Counted from the first letter of the stretch, positions 7,214 to 14,824 are shown. The stretch is 17,697 bases of DNA from an uncultured Bacilli bacterium (GCA_934132925.1 CAKPAL010000011.1:1-17697), one strand, 5' to 3'. The notes: generated by a model from the letters alone, not told the origin. Made by a program: numbers and translations.

Positions 7214-7297
7214 AAGGCTTATATAAAGTAGATGCCTTGGCCTATCATTTATAGATTACAAGCTATAAATGACCAGTAAAGACAAAGACTTTACTGG
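7214..7297. repeat. Three abutting intergenic hairpins
   Basis: First, AAGGC (7214-7218) with GCCTT (7234-7238). Second, a perfect 10-pair stem TCATTTATAG/CTATAAATGA (7245-7254, 7263-7272) with eight-base loop. Third, a perfect nine-pair stem CCAGTAAAG/CTTTACTGG (7273-7281, 7289-7297) with seven-base loop. The second and third touch without a gap. No T-tract follows, so these are not simple terminators. They lie between the WXG100 terminator and the ftsA promoter. Function unknown. Confidence 0.6.
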
Positions 7298-7324
7298 AAA
7301 TAATAAAAAATAAACAAAAAAATA

Positions 7325-7353
7325 TATACATTTCTAACTTTTTTTGATATAAT
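7325..7353 (+). promoter_or_regulatory. Promoter for ftsA-ftsZ
   Basis: TATACA (7325-7330), 17-base spacer ending TGA, TATAAT (7348-7353), an extended -10 promoter. The ribosome site GGGAGAG at 7371-7377 stands eight bases before a GTG start. Confidence 0.65.
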
Positions 7354-7385
7354 TAAATTGTATCATTTTAGGGAGAGTCGATATC

Positions 7386-8627
7386 GTGAAAAAAATATAT
7401 ACTGCTATTGATATTGGATCTGATACAATTAAAATTGTGGTAGGAGAATACTTTAAAGACAAATTAAATATTCTTACTATTCATGAAGAAAAATCAAAAG
7501 GAATAAGAAAAGGTTTAATTGTCGATCCTAATTTAGCCATCAACTCGATAAAAGATGGAATAAAAGAAGTAAATAATAATTTAGGTATAAATATTAAAAG
7601 AGTAATAGTAGGAGTTCCTAGTTACAACTCAAAGTTTATGTTTGTTACTGGTGAAATAAATGTAACTGAAGAAGTTATTGCTACTGATAGTATAAATAAC
7701 TTAATAAAAGTATCAGTATATTCAAAAGTAGATAACGACTATGAACTAATTACTGTTGTTCCTCTAACTTTTACATTAGATGGTGAAATAGTAGAAACCG
7801 CTATTGGTAAAAGTGGTAAGAAATTAGGATTAAAAGGAATAATGATTACTGCTCCAAAAAAGAATGTATATTCAGTACTATCGGTAATGGAAGGGGCAGG
7901 ATTAGAAGTAGTAGATATTACCGTATCCGCATTAGGAGACTACTTTGAAGTAAGAAATGATAACCTAGATAAAAGTACAGCTGCTATTATTAATTTAGGC
8001 CATGAAACTACCACTGTATCAGTATTTAATCGAGGTAAACTTTTAAATACTGAAACAATCCAATTAGGTGGTATAAATATTGATAAAGATTTGGCCTATA
8101 TGTTTAATATCAGCATCTTTGATGCTAGAGAAATAAAAGAGAAGTTTGCATCTAGTCATAAGAGATTTATAGCACTAAACGATGTATATGAGGTTAAAAA
8201 TACTGCTGGTGAAGTAATGCGATTAAATCAGATTGAAGTAACAGAAATAGTTATGGATAGATTAGCTGAATTACTTAAACTAGCTCAGAAACAAATATTA
8301 CTATTGACAAAACAAGAGATTTCTTATATAGTAATAACTGGAGGATTAACGGAAATAAGAGCATTTAAAAATTTAGTCTATGAAATTCTAGGAAAAGATG
8401 TTATAATATATACAGAAGATACTCTCGGAGCAAGAAATAATAAATATATTACCTCAATAGGAACAATAAAATATTTTGTCGATAAATTAAAAGTAAGAGG
8501 TAGAGAGTATTCTAGTATTGACGAGCAAGATGAAGAGTTACTAATAAATCCAAATAATAAGAGTATAAAGGGGAAGACTAGTATTACCAAAATATTTGGA
8601 AACTTTATTGGAACTAAGGAGGATTAA
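7386..8627 (+). CDS. ftsA: Cell division protein FtsA
   Basis: A 413-residue actin-like ATPase that tethers FtsZ to the membrane and recruits the divisome. The phosphate-1 region AIDIGSDTIKIVVGE is at about 7-21, followed by the FtsA 1C domain, the phosphate-2 region AAIINLGHETTTVSVF near 200 and the adenosine motif ITGGLTEI near 318. The C-terminus ends in a basic stretch (KSIKGKTSITKIFGNFIG) that could be the amphipathic membrane helix. The start is GTG 7386, chosen because GGGAGAG lies at ideal distance and the MKKIYTAIDIGS start fits the family. ftsZ follows after two bases, with its ribosome site inside ftsA. No other division or murein genes flank the pair. Confidence 0.93.
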   Translation: MKKIYTAIDIGSDTIKIVVGEYFKDKLNILTIHEEKSKGIRKGLIVDPNLAINSIKDGIKEVNNNLGINIKRVIVGVPSYNSKFMFVTGEINVTEEVIATDSINNLIKVSVYSKVDNDYELITVVPLTFTLDGEIVETAIGKSGKKLGLKGIMITAPKKNVYSVLSVMEGAGLEVVDITVSALGDYFEVRNDNLDKSTAAIINLGHETTTVSVFNRGKLLNTETIQLGGINIDKDLAYMFNISIFDAREIKEKFASSHKRFIALNDVYEVKNTAGEVMRLNQIEVTEIVMDRLAELLKLAQKQILLLTKQEISYIVITGGLTEIRAFKNLVYEILGKDVIIYTEDTLGARNNKYITSIGTIKYFVDKLKVRGREYSSIDEQDEELLINPNNKSIKGKTSITKIFGNFIGTKED

Positions 8628-8629
8628 AA

Positions 8630-9715
8630 ATGAATAATATGTTTGGTTTGGAAATGGATCAGTTAGCAAAAATAAAAGTAATTGGAGTAGGTGGGGGCGG
8701 TTGTAACGCTGTAAATAGAATGATAGAATCAGGCCTTAAAGGGGTTGAATTTATCGTAGCTAATACTGACCTTCAAGTTTTGAATAATTCCCTTGCTCCA
8801 ATTAAATTACAAATTGGTAGAGAATTAACAGATGGATTAGGAGCTGGAGCCAACCCTGAAATAGGCAGAGAGGCCGCTTTAGAATCTAAAGGAGAAATTG
8901 AAGAAGCAATTAAAGGCGCTGACATGGTATTTGTAACATGTGGTATGGGTGGAGGTACCGGTACTGGTGCTGCTCCTGTTGTTGCAGAAATAAGTCAAGA
9001 CCTAGGAGCATTAACTGTTGGTATTGTTACTAAACCATTTAGTTTTGAAGGAAAGAAAAGAATGAGTCAAGCTGTAGCAGGACTTGATGAATTAAAAAAA
9101 CATGTAGATACTTTGATAGTAATACCTAATGATAGATTAAGAGAGTTAATTGATAAGAGTACACCAATGCTTGAAGCATTTAGAGAAGTAGATAATGTAC
9201 TTCATAGAGGTGTACAATCAATATCTGATTTAATTGCAGTATCTGGTTTAGTAAACCTAGATTTTGCGGATGTTAAAGCCGTTATGAAAGATAGAGGTAA
9301 TGCCTTAATTGGTATTGGTGTAGGATCAGGAGAAAATAGAGCTACTGATGCTGCTAAACAAGCTGTATCATCACCACTACTTGAAACTTCAATTAATGGT
9401 GCTACTGATGCTATAATTAATGTCACTGGTGGTACTTCACTTACATTATTTGAAGTAGAAGAAGCTGCTGAAGTAATTAGAACCGCTGCTAATACAGATA
9501 TTAATACAATATTTGGAGCAGTAATAAATGAAAATTTAAATGATGAAGTAATTGTTACAGTAATTGCTACTGGATTTGAAAACCAAAGTGAACCATTATA
9601 TCATAGTTTTAACTCTACTAGAAGAGAAGACATTTTCAGAGAAGGTACTAGCGATATAGATATAGATAACGATCTAGATATTCCACCATTCTTAAGAGAT
9701 AGAGATAATTATTAA
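8630..9715 (+). CDS. ftsZ: Cell division protein FtsZ
   Basis: A 361-residue tubulin-like GTPase that forms the Z ring. The N-terminal nucleotide fold has IGVGGGGCNAVNRM (about 18-31), the tubulin signature GGGTGTG at 107-113 and the T7 synergy loop NLDFADV at 209-215, whose Asp residues hydrolyse GTP of the neighbouring subunit. A short linker ends in DIPPFLRDRDNY, the conserved C-terminal peptide bound by FtsA and SepF. Length is typical. A strong AAGGAGG site is inside the end of ftsA. A terminator begins at its stop codon. Confidence 0.97.
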   Translation: MNNMFGLEMDQLAKIKVIGVGGGGCNAVNRMIESGLKGVEFIVANTDLQVLNNSLAPIKLQIGRELTDGLGAGANPEIGREAALESKGEIEEAIKGADMVFVTCGMGGGTGTGAAPVVAEISQDLGALTVGIVTKPFSFEGKKRMSQAVAGLDELKKHVDTLIVIPNDRLRELIDKSTPMLEAFREVDNVLHRGVQSISDLIAVSGLVNLDFADVKAVMKDRGNALIGIGVGSGENRATDAAKQAVSSPLLETSINGATDAIINVTGGTSLTLFEVEEAAEVIRTAANTDINTIFGAVINENLNDEVIVTVIATGFENQSEPLYHSFNSTRREDIFREGTSDIDIDNDLDIPPFLRDRDNY

Positions 9716-9740
9716 GAGTTTTAATAACTCTTTTTTCTTT
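9714..9740 (+). terminator. Intrinsic terminator after ftsZ
   Basis: AAGAGTT (9714-9720) pairs with AACTCTT (9726-9732) over a five-base loop, followed by TTTTC and more T residues. It begins within the stop codon. Confidence 0.75.
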
Positions 9741-9771
9741 TTCCACTTTAGCCTTACTATGTAAGTCTTCC
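9732..9771 (+). repeat. 40-bp intergenic repeat, copy 2
   Basis: Matches 1206-1245 at 34 of 40 positions with a 16-base identical core (9754-9769). As in copy 1 it begins in a terminator T-tract. It is followed at once by a perfect 10-pair hairpin. Confidence 0.5.
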
Positions 9772-9775
9772 GTGG

Positions 9776-9803
9776 TATGATGAAGCCTAAGGTCTTCATC
9801 ATA
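9776..9803. repeat. Perfect intergenic hairpin downstream of ftsZ
   Basis: TATGATGAAG and CTTCATCATA form a perfect 10-pair stem with the eight-base loop CCTAAGGT. No T-tract follows. Stem and loop size match the hairpins at 7245-7272 and 11682-11707. Confidence 0.6.
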
Positions 9804-9840
9804 ACTAATTATATTTTATAAAAAAATATCAATATGGATA

Positions 9841-9869
9841 TTGAAAATAAAGTTATTTTATGATAAACT
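9841..9869 (+). promoter_or_regulatory. Promoter for the structured leader and surface protein
   Basis: TTGAAA (9841-9846), 17-base spacer ending TGA, TAAACT (9864-9869). Transcription would begin near 9876, at the 5' edge of the structured leader. Confidence 0.5.
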
Positions 9870-9875
9870 TTACTA

Positions 9876-10049
9876 GTAAGGTAAGAGATGAGGAACCCTT
9901 CATGAATATAAGATTGAGTCAAAATTAAAAAAAGGGTGGGTTATCTTACTATAGATAAAAGATATAATAATAAAATAAATAAAGACTATGAAATAACTAA
10001 TAGGAATATTAGTGATTTTTCATAATCCTTTTTGTGTGGAGGATTATAT
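9876..10049 (+). promoter_or_regulatory. Structured 5' leader, possible cis-regulatory RNA
   Basis: Three elements follow in order. (1) A closed domain: GTAAGA (9881-9886) pairs with TCTTAC (9944-9949), and inside it ACCCTT (9895-9900) with AAGGGT (9932-9937), or AACCC with GGGTT. (2) A long hairpin, ACTAATA/TATTAGT around GGAA, extended by ATGAAAT/ATTTTTCAT (9988-10023) and ending in T5, resembling an attenuator. (3) ATAATCCT (10022-10029) with AGGATTAT (10040-10047), which ties up part of the GGAGG ribosome site. A domain, then terminator-like and ribosome-site hairpins, is a riboswitch-like plan, but I recognise no known class. An eight-codon ORF with a GAGG site lies at 9902-9928. Confidence 0.5.
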
Positions 10050-11564
10050 ATGGAAAAAGAAAAGAAGTTTATGATAATTGGAGTATTTATATTATTAATA
10101 ACTTTAGTAGGAGCAGCAGGAACTTATGCTTGGTTTACTTGGAGTAGTGCTAGTAATACTAATTTAACTATGTCAATCGGAGCATCATCTGATGTAATAT
10201 TTAAAAATGGTAATGATATAAGTACTAATAAATTAACACCAGTATTTAATTATACTGATGGAGAAAAAACTAGTTTTACTATCATCAATAAAAGTACTAC
10301 TAGTTTTAGTTATAGAATATCATTAAATATTACTAGTATTGCTGATGAACTAAAGAATAGTACATTAAAATATAAACTAGTATCAAATAATACTATTATA
10401 ACTGAAGGAGACTTCAGTGATATAGGAAATGTTAATGTTTTATATGAAGGAGAATTGTCTAAAGGTAATGTTGGTTTTATCTTTTACTTGTATATTGATG
10501 GTAATGAAGAAAATAATCTTAATATGGTGGATAAATCATTATCTGGTACTATAACAGTGGAAGAAGTTAAAGAGACAGCAGTTACTATGTTATCAGCTAA
10601 ATTTAAAGCAGCGGTAAAAACACAAGTAACAAATAACAATGTTACCTATAATTATGATACGTCAAATAATTTAATGGAGGATGTTGGAGGGAATCTTCGC
10701 TATTATGGAGCAGATCCTAGAAACTATATTTATTTTAATTGTGAAAATTATAGTAATCAAACATCTAGTACATGTGAATTATGGCGAATAATTGGTATTT
10801 TTGATGGTAAAATGAAAATAATGAGAAATGAAAATATCGGAATAATTCCTTTCGATAATGATGCTGAAGATACTTATCTTCAGCCAATAACAAGTGATAA
10901 TAATGAAAAATCATTAGTTATACCACTTAATTACAATAATGATTATAAAAATGTTTTTAAGCAAATTGCAGCAACAGAACCAATTGCTGGCAGTGGGCAA
11001 AACGATTATAGTAAATCATCATTACAAAAAATATTAAATAATTATTATTATAATAGTTTAGAATATACCGGCAACTCTACTTATGATTTCACAAGTATAG
11101 GATTAAAAAAAGATATTACGAGAAATATGATTGCTACAGTTACTTATAGTTTGGGTGGGTATACTAATGCGAATATATATGCAAATCAAATGTATAGTTA
11201 TGAAAGAGAGACTACAGTATATTCTGGGAATGTTACAACATGGACAGGAAAGATAGCTGTTGCCTATGCTAGTGATTATGGCTATGCTTCAGATTTGAGT
11301 TTGTGTCAAAAACAACTGAGTTCTTATAGTGATGCAACATGTACAACAAATAACTGGATGCGTTATAATACAAAGTTTCTATTGTTGAATACCAACAGTA
11401 ATACTGTCAATGGTATGTTTAGCATTCTTGATTCTGGCATAGTTTATGAAGGTAGCAATGTTCTTATAGAGAATAATGTTCTACCAACTCTTTATCTTTT
11501 ACCTGAATTAGATATAAAATCAGGATCAGGTACGAGTAGTTCACCATATCAGTTATCTATTTAA
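10050..11564 (+). CDS. Membrane-anchored surface protein, unknown function
   Basis: A 504-residue protein. The ATG at 10050 is preferred over an upstream TTG because GGAGGA (10038-10043) stands correctly before it. Residues 1-35 form a basic start, a hydrophobic helix and AGTYAWFTW, like the N-termini of SipW-dependent/TasA-like proteins of gut Bacillota; it may be an uncleaved anchor or cleaved at GTYA. An Ig-like beta region (about 40-180) follows. The C-terminal region (about 205-504) has NYIYFNCENY, CELWRIIGIFDGKMKIMRN and a second Cys pair (LSLCQKQ, DATCTTNNW), so disulfides are likely. It ends LYLLPELDIKSGSGTSSSPYQLSI-like, a tail I associate with uncultured Bacilli surface proteins. 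No enzyme motif seen. Preceded by a long structured leader. Confidence 0.65.
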   Translation: MEKEKKFMIIGVFILLITLVGAAGTYAWFTWSSASNTNLTMSIGASSDVIFKNGNDISTNKLTPVFNYTDGEKTSFTIINKSTTSFSYRISLNITSIADELKNSTLKYKLVSNNTIITEGDFSDIGNVNVLYEGELSKGNVGFIFYLYIDGNEENNLNMVDKSLSGTITVEEVKETAVTMLSAKFKAAVKTQVTNNNVTYNYDTSNNLMEDVGGNLRYYGADPRNYIYFNCENYSNQTSSTCELWRIIGIFDGKMKIMRNENIGIIPFDNDAEDTYLQPITSDNNEKSLVIPLNYNNDYKNVFKQIAATEPIAGSGQNDYSKSSLQKILNNYYYNSLEYTGNSTYDFTSIGLKKDITRNMIATVTYSLGGYTNANIYANQMYSYERETTVYSGNVTTWTGKIAVAYASDYGYASDLSLCQKQLSSYSDATCTTNNWMRYNTKFLLLNTNSNTVNGMFSILDSGIVYEGSNVLIENNVLPTLYLLPELDIKSGSGTSSSPYQLSI

Positions 11565-11590
11565 GGAAGTACAAGAGTACTTTCTTTTAA
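11565..11590 (+). terminator. Intrinsic terminator after the surface protein gene
   Basis: GGAAGTAC and GTACTTTC pair (one G-T) over an AAGA loop and continue into TTTTAAA. Confidence 0.7.
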
Positions 11591-11650
11591 ATAGAAAAAA
11601 ATATAAGTTAGAAAGAGCATTCACTATGAATATAATACCTCATAACAGTT

Positions 11651-11707
11651 CATATATAGACTATTTATAGGCTATATATGATAAGATAAGATGTAAAGCT
11701 TATCTTA
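11651..11707. repeat. Two intergenic hairpins upstream of recG
   Basis: CATATATAG/CTATATATG (11651-11659, 11672-11680; 12-base loop) is followed one base later by TAAGATAAG/CTTATCTTA (11682-11690, 11699-11707; eight-base loop). Both stems are perfect nine-pair. Neither has a T-tract. The arrangement resembles the hairpins before ftsA. The rest of 11591-11783 holds only the recG promoter. Confidence 0.6.
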
Positions 11708-11735
11708 ATATAAAATTAACTATATGTAAACTTTA

Positions 11736-11764
11736 TAGACATTTTATAAATATATTGATATAAT
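11736..11764 (+). promoter_or_regulatory. Promoter for recG
   Basis: TAGACA (11736-11741), 17-base spacer ending TGA, TATAAT (11759-11764). Ribosome site AGGAG at 11771-11775. Confidence 0.7.
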
Positions 11765-11783
11765 TATACTAGGAGTTGTAAAT

Positions 11784-13790
11784 ATGATAGAATTAGAAAC
11801 AATAGATGGTATAGGACCCAAAACCAAAGAATTATTAAATAAAATAAAAATATATGATAGAAGTGATTTATTAAATTATTATCCATATCGATATGATATC
11901 ATAAAAAGAAGTGATATAAGTAATTTAAATGATGGAGATAAAATAATAATAGATGGTATTATTGAAGGACAACCTACAGTAATCTTTATTAATAAAAGTC
12001 TAAAGAAAATGATCTTTAGAATAAATACTAGAACTACCATATTAAATGTAACTATATATAATAGAAACTACTTATATCAAGATTTAAAAAGTGGTAAAGA
12101 AGTAACTATCATAGGTAAATATAATAAATTAAAAAACGCTGTAATAGCTTCAGATATTAGATTTGGAATGCTTCCACCTGGTGCTAAAATAGAACCAATA
12201 TATTATGTAACTGAAGGCTTAACTGTAAAACAAATAAGTAAATTTATATCATCTGCTCTAGAAGAAGATTATCAAGTAGAAGATTTAGTACCAAGATTTC
12301 TAGTAGAAAAATATAACCTAATGGATAAGAAAACCGCTATTAAGAAAATTCATGTCCCTGAAGATATTCTTCTATTAAAAAGGGCTAGACAAAGAATAAA
12401 ATATGAAGAATTATTTATGTATGTTTTAAAAGTAAATTATCTAAAACAAAAAATGAGTGATGATAGTACCGCTATTGAAAGAAATATTGATAAAGATAAA
12501 TTAGATAAATTTATCAAAGGATTGCCTTTTGAATTAACTCTAGATCAAGATAAAGCTGTTAATGATATTATTAATGATTTAAATATTAAAAAGCGAATGA
12601 ATAGATTACTTGAAGGAGATGTAGGATCTGGTAAGACAATCGTAGCTTTAATAGCTATCTATGCTAATTATCTATCAAAATATCAATCAGCATTAATGGC
12701 TCCAACTGAAATACTTGCTAATCAGCATTATGAAGATGCCAAAAAAATATTTGCTAAATACAAACTAAATATAGCTTTATTAACTTCTAGTACTAGTAAT
12801 AAAGATAAAAAAGAAATATATAAAGGGCTAGAGGATGGTTCTATTGATTTAGTAATTGGTACGCATTCTTTAATTCAAGATGCCGTTAAATATAAAAAAT
12901 TAGGACTAGTTATAACAGATGAACAGCATCGCTTTGGAGTCAATCAAAGAGATACATTAAAAAGTAAAGGCCTTAGTCCAGATGTTCTTACGATGACTGC
13001 CACTCCAATACCAAGGACTTATGCCTTAACCATATACGGCGATACAGCAGTTTCCGAAATCAAAAGTAAACCTAGTGGTAGAAAAGAAGTAATAACAATA
13101 TTTAAAAAGAATAAAGAAATAACTTCAGTATTAGAAATGATGAAACAGGAACTTGATCTTAATCATCAAATATATGTCGTAGCACCAATGATTGAAACTG
13201 ACGATAATGATGCAAAAGAATCTGTTAAAGATCTAGAAGAAAAAATGAATAAAGCCTTTGGTAAAATAAGTAAAATAGGTATTATTCATGGCAAGTTAGA
13301 TCCTAAAGAAAAAGATAAAGTTATGAAAGATTTTGAAAGCAACAAGATTAATATTCTAATTTCTACCACTGTAATTGAAGTTGGTGTCAATGTGCCAACT
13401 GCTTCAATGATAGTTATCTTTAATGCTAATATGTTTGGACTATCCACTCTACACCAATTAAGAGGCAGAGTAGGAAGAAGTGATATCCAAAGTTATTGCA
13501 TACTAGTTGCAGAAGCCCCTGAAGAGAGATTAAGACTAATGGAAAAAACTAATAATGGTTTTGAAATAAGTGAATACGACTTTCAAACAAGAGGAGAGGG
13601 TGACCTATTTGGCACAAGGCAAAGTGGCGAATTAGGATTAAAAATGGCCAATATTAAAAAAGATTTTAAAATGCTACTTAAGGCCAAAGAAGACGCTGAT
13701 TTATTTATAAATATGCTGCTTACTTTTGAGACCAATCCTGAATTTGAACCAATCTTAAATGAATTAAAAAAGATTGACAATTTAGACTAG
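11784..13790 (+). CDS. recG: ATP-dependent DNA helicase RecG
   Basis: A 668-residue superfamily 2 helicase that remodels stalled replication forks and Holliday junctions. The N-terminal wedge/OB domain (IDGIGPKTKELLNKI; RYDIIKRSDISNLNDG) is followed by helicase motifs: FELTLDQDKAVNDI (Q-like), Walker A GDVGSGKT at 278-285, MAPTEILANQHY, motif II DEQH at 379-382, TMTATPIPRT, VVAPMIE, ISTTVIEVGVNVPTA and QLRGRVGRS. The C-terminal TRGEGDLFGTRQSG region is typical of RecG. It is full length. It has its own promoter. No intrinsic terminator with a T-tract is seen directly after the TAG; the next is at 13933. Confidence 0.96.
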   Translation: MIELETIDGIGPKTKELLNKIKIYDRSDLLNYYPYRYDIIKRSDISNLNDGDKIIIDGIIEGQPTVIFINKSLKKMIFRINTRTTILNVTIYNRNYLYQDLKSGKEVTIIGKYNKLKNAVIASDIRFGMLPPGAKIEPIYYVTEGLTVKQISKFISSALEEDYQVEDLVPRFLVEKYNLMDKKTAIKKIHVPEDILLLKRARQRIKYEELFMYVLKVNYLKQKMSDDSTAIERNIDKDKLDKFIKGLPFELTLDQDKAVNDIINDLNIKKRMNRLLEGDVGSGKTIVALIAIYANYLSKYQSALMAPTEILANQHYEDAKKIFAKYKLNIALLTSSTSNKDKKEIYKGLEDGSIDLVIGTHSLIQDAVKYKKLGLVITDEQHRFGVNQRDTLKSKGLSPDVLTMTATPIPRTYALTIYGDTAVSEIKSKPSGRKEVITIFKKNKEITSVLEMMKQELDLNHQIYVVAPMIETDDNDAKESVKDLEEKMNKAFGKISKIGIIHGKLDPKEKDKVMKDFESNKINILISTTVIEVGVNVPTASMIVIFNANMFGLSTLHQLRGRVGRSDIQSYCILVAEAPEERLRLMEKTNNGFEISEYDFQTRGEGDLFGTRQSGELGLKMANIKKDFKMLLKAKEDADLFINMLLTFETNPEFEPILNELKKIDNLD

Positions 13791-13833
13791 TTTACACTTT
13801 TTGTAAAAAAAACGTAAAGTAAATGAAAAGTAC

Positions 13834-13862
13834 TTGTAATTTATTTTAAAATATATTATGAT
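13834..13862 (+). promoter_or_regulatory. Promoter for the 13869-13965 transcript
   Basis: TTGTAA (13834-13839), 17-base spacer, TATGAT (13857-13862). A start near 13869 coincides with the 5' base of the first hairpin of the structured RNA. Confidence 0.55.
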
Positions 13863-13868
13863 TAATAT

Positions 13869-13965
13869 GTCATAGAGATATGACCACACGCTACGAAGTA
13901 AAATGTAGGTGTGATAACCAAAACCCCCTGAAGGAGCCCTAAATTAGGGCTCCGATTTTTATTTA
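13869..13965 (+). ncRNA. Putative small structured RNA or leader
   Basis: About 97 nt between a promoter and a strong terminator. Hairpin 1: GTCATA/TATGAC with GAGA loop (13869-13884). Hairpin 2 directly after it: CACAC/GTGTG plus CTAC/GTAG with one bulged G (13885-13913). A C-rich single strand follows (CCCCC at 13924-13928), then the terminator hairpin. There is no SRP, 6S or tmRNA signature and no riboswitch class that I recognise. It could be an independent sRNA, the attenuated leader of the collagen-like gene that starts 60 bases on, or simply the recG 3' end. Confidence 0.45.
13933..13963 (+). terminator. Strong intrinsic terminator
   Basis: GGAGCCCT (13933-13940) and AGGGCTCC (13946-13953) form a GC-rich perfect stem, unusual for this AT-rich window, followed by GATTTTTATTT. 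It lies between the 13834 promoter and the collagen-like gene and may also serve recG. Confidence 0.85.
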
Positions 13966-14022
13966 AAAATAAACTTTTAATGGAGGCCTTTTTGATACTA
14001 TATCATTAACGAAGGTGTCCCA

Positions 14023-14822
14023 ATGTCAAAATCAAACAAAATAATTATATTGAAACAGAAACAGTCGAAGCAAATAGATCCGCTGAAGTTATTAATACAG
14101 GAACCGAAAGAGATGTTATACTTAATTTTAAAATACCAAAAGGGCTAAAAGGTGATAAGGGAGAGCAAGGTGAAAAAGGAGAAACAGGGCCATGAGGTTT
14201 ACCAGGAGAAATAGGAAAAAGTGAAATGATCTCGATAGACCAAACAGAAACAGTAGAGCCTACTGAAGAAGCCTCTGTTCTCGATGACTTTGAAAATAAC
14301 ATTCACCATTTAACATTTTATATTCCCAAAGGAGTTAAAGGTGATATTGGTAATGAAGGCCCCATTGGACCAGTAGGCCCACCAGGTGAAAAGGGAGAAA
14401 CAGGAAGTCAAGAACTTCAAGGCCCGACCGGCCCAAAAGGCGACCCAAATGGGATAGCGGCTTATGGTGAAAGATATTCCATGGGTACTCAAAGGTTTAG
14501 TGTAACCGCTGATAGAGAAACAATAATACCATTAGAAACGACAGGTCTAGCTTTTTTTACAGATTTTGATAGTACATATGCTATTTCTATAAAAAAGTTT
14601 GGTTCATATTATATAAGTGTTAAAGCATCAGGAACAAAATTGCCCGCTAGTGTTATAAAAGGTGAAGGAAAAGCCAATTCAAGAAGTAATGCCACTGGAA
14701 CATTAATATTTGGTTTAGCCGAAGGAGATGAAGTAACCCTTGTCCTAAAAGCTGATCAAAATGCTGAATTCATCTTTGATGAAGGTATCAATGCTAAATT
14801 AAGTGTAATAAAGTTAGATTAA
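14023..14822 (+). pseudogene. Collagen-like surface protein gene, disrupted
   Basis: Encodes two repeats of a module (TETVE..., then LNFKIPKGLKGDKG or LTFYIPKGVKGDIG) each leading into Gly-X-Y triplets, then a 125-residue beta-rich C-terminal domain (AAYGERYSMGTQRFSV to KLSVIKLD) like the trimerising heads of bacterial collagens and phage tail fibres. ATG 14023 with AAGGTG (14012-14017) is the natural start, but its frame (MSKSNK) is one base out of register with the module from 14043 on, as if one A were lost near 14036-14042. An in-frame TGA interrupts the triplets (GETGP-stop-GLPGE) near 14192. A later triplet reads ELQ for GLQ. The 198 codons from ATG 14226 remain open and could yield a shortened product, but that ATG has no clear ribosome site. 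Related genes encode exosporium or tail filaments. Confidence 0.75.
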
Positions 14823-14824
14823 AT

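Noticed and set aside
7214..7297. CRISPR array or tandem repeat unit
   Set aside because: The hairpin arms differ in sequence, there are no repeated units with regular spacers and no cas genes.
7214..7297. tRNA-like fold of three hairpins
   Set aside because: No CCA-compatible acceptor stem, no conserved T-loop (TTCGA-type) or anticodon-loop pattern.
11629..11670. 14-codon ORF (MNIIPHNSSYIDYL) upstream of recG
   Set aside because: No ribosome site or promoter; lies across a hairpin and looks like chance.
13791..13807. Terminator for recG from TTTACA/TGTAAA
   Set aside because: The stem is short and followed by A residues, so it would not end + strand transcription.
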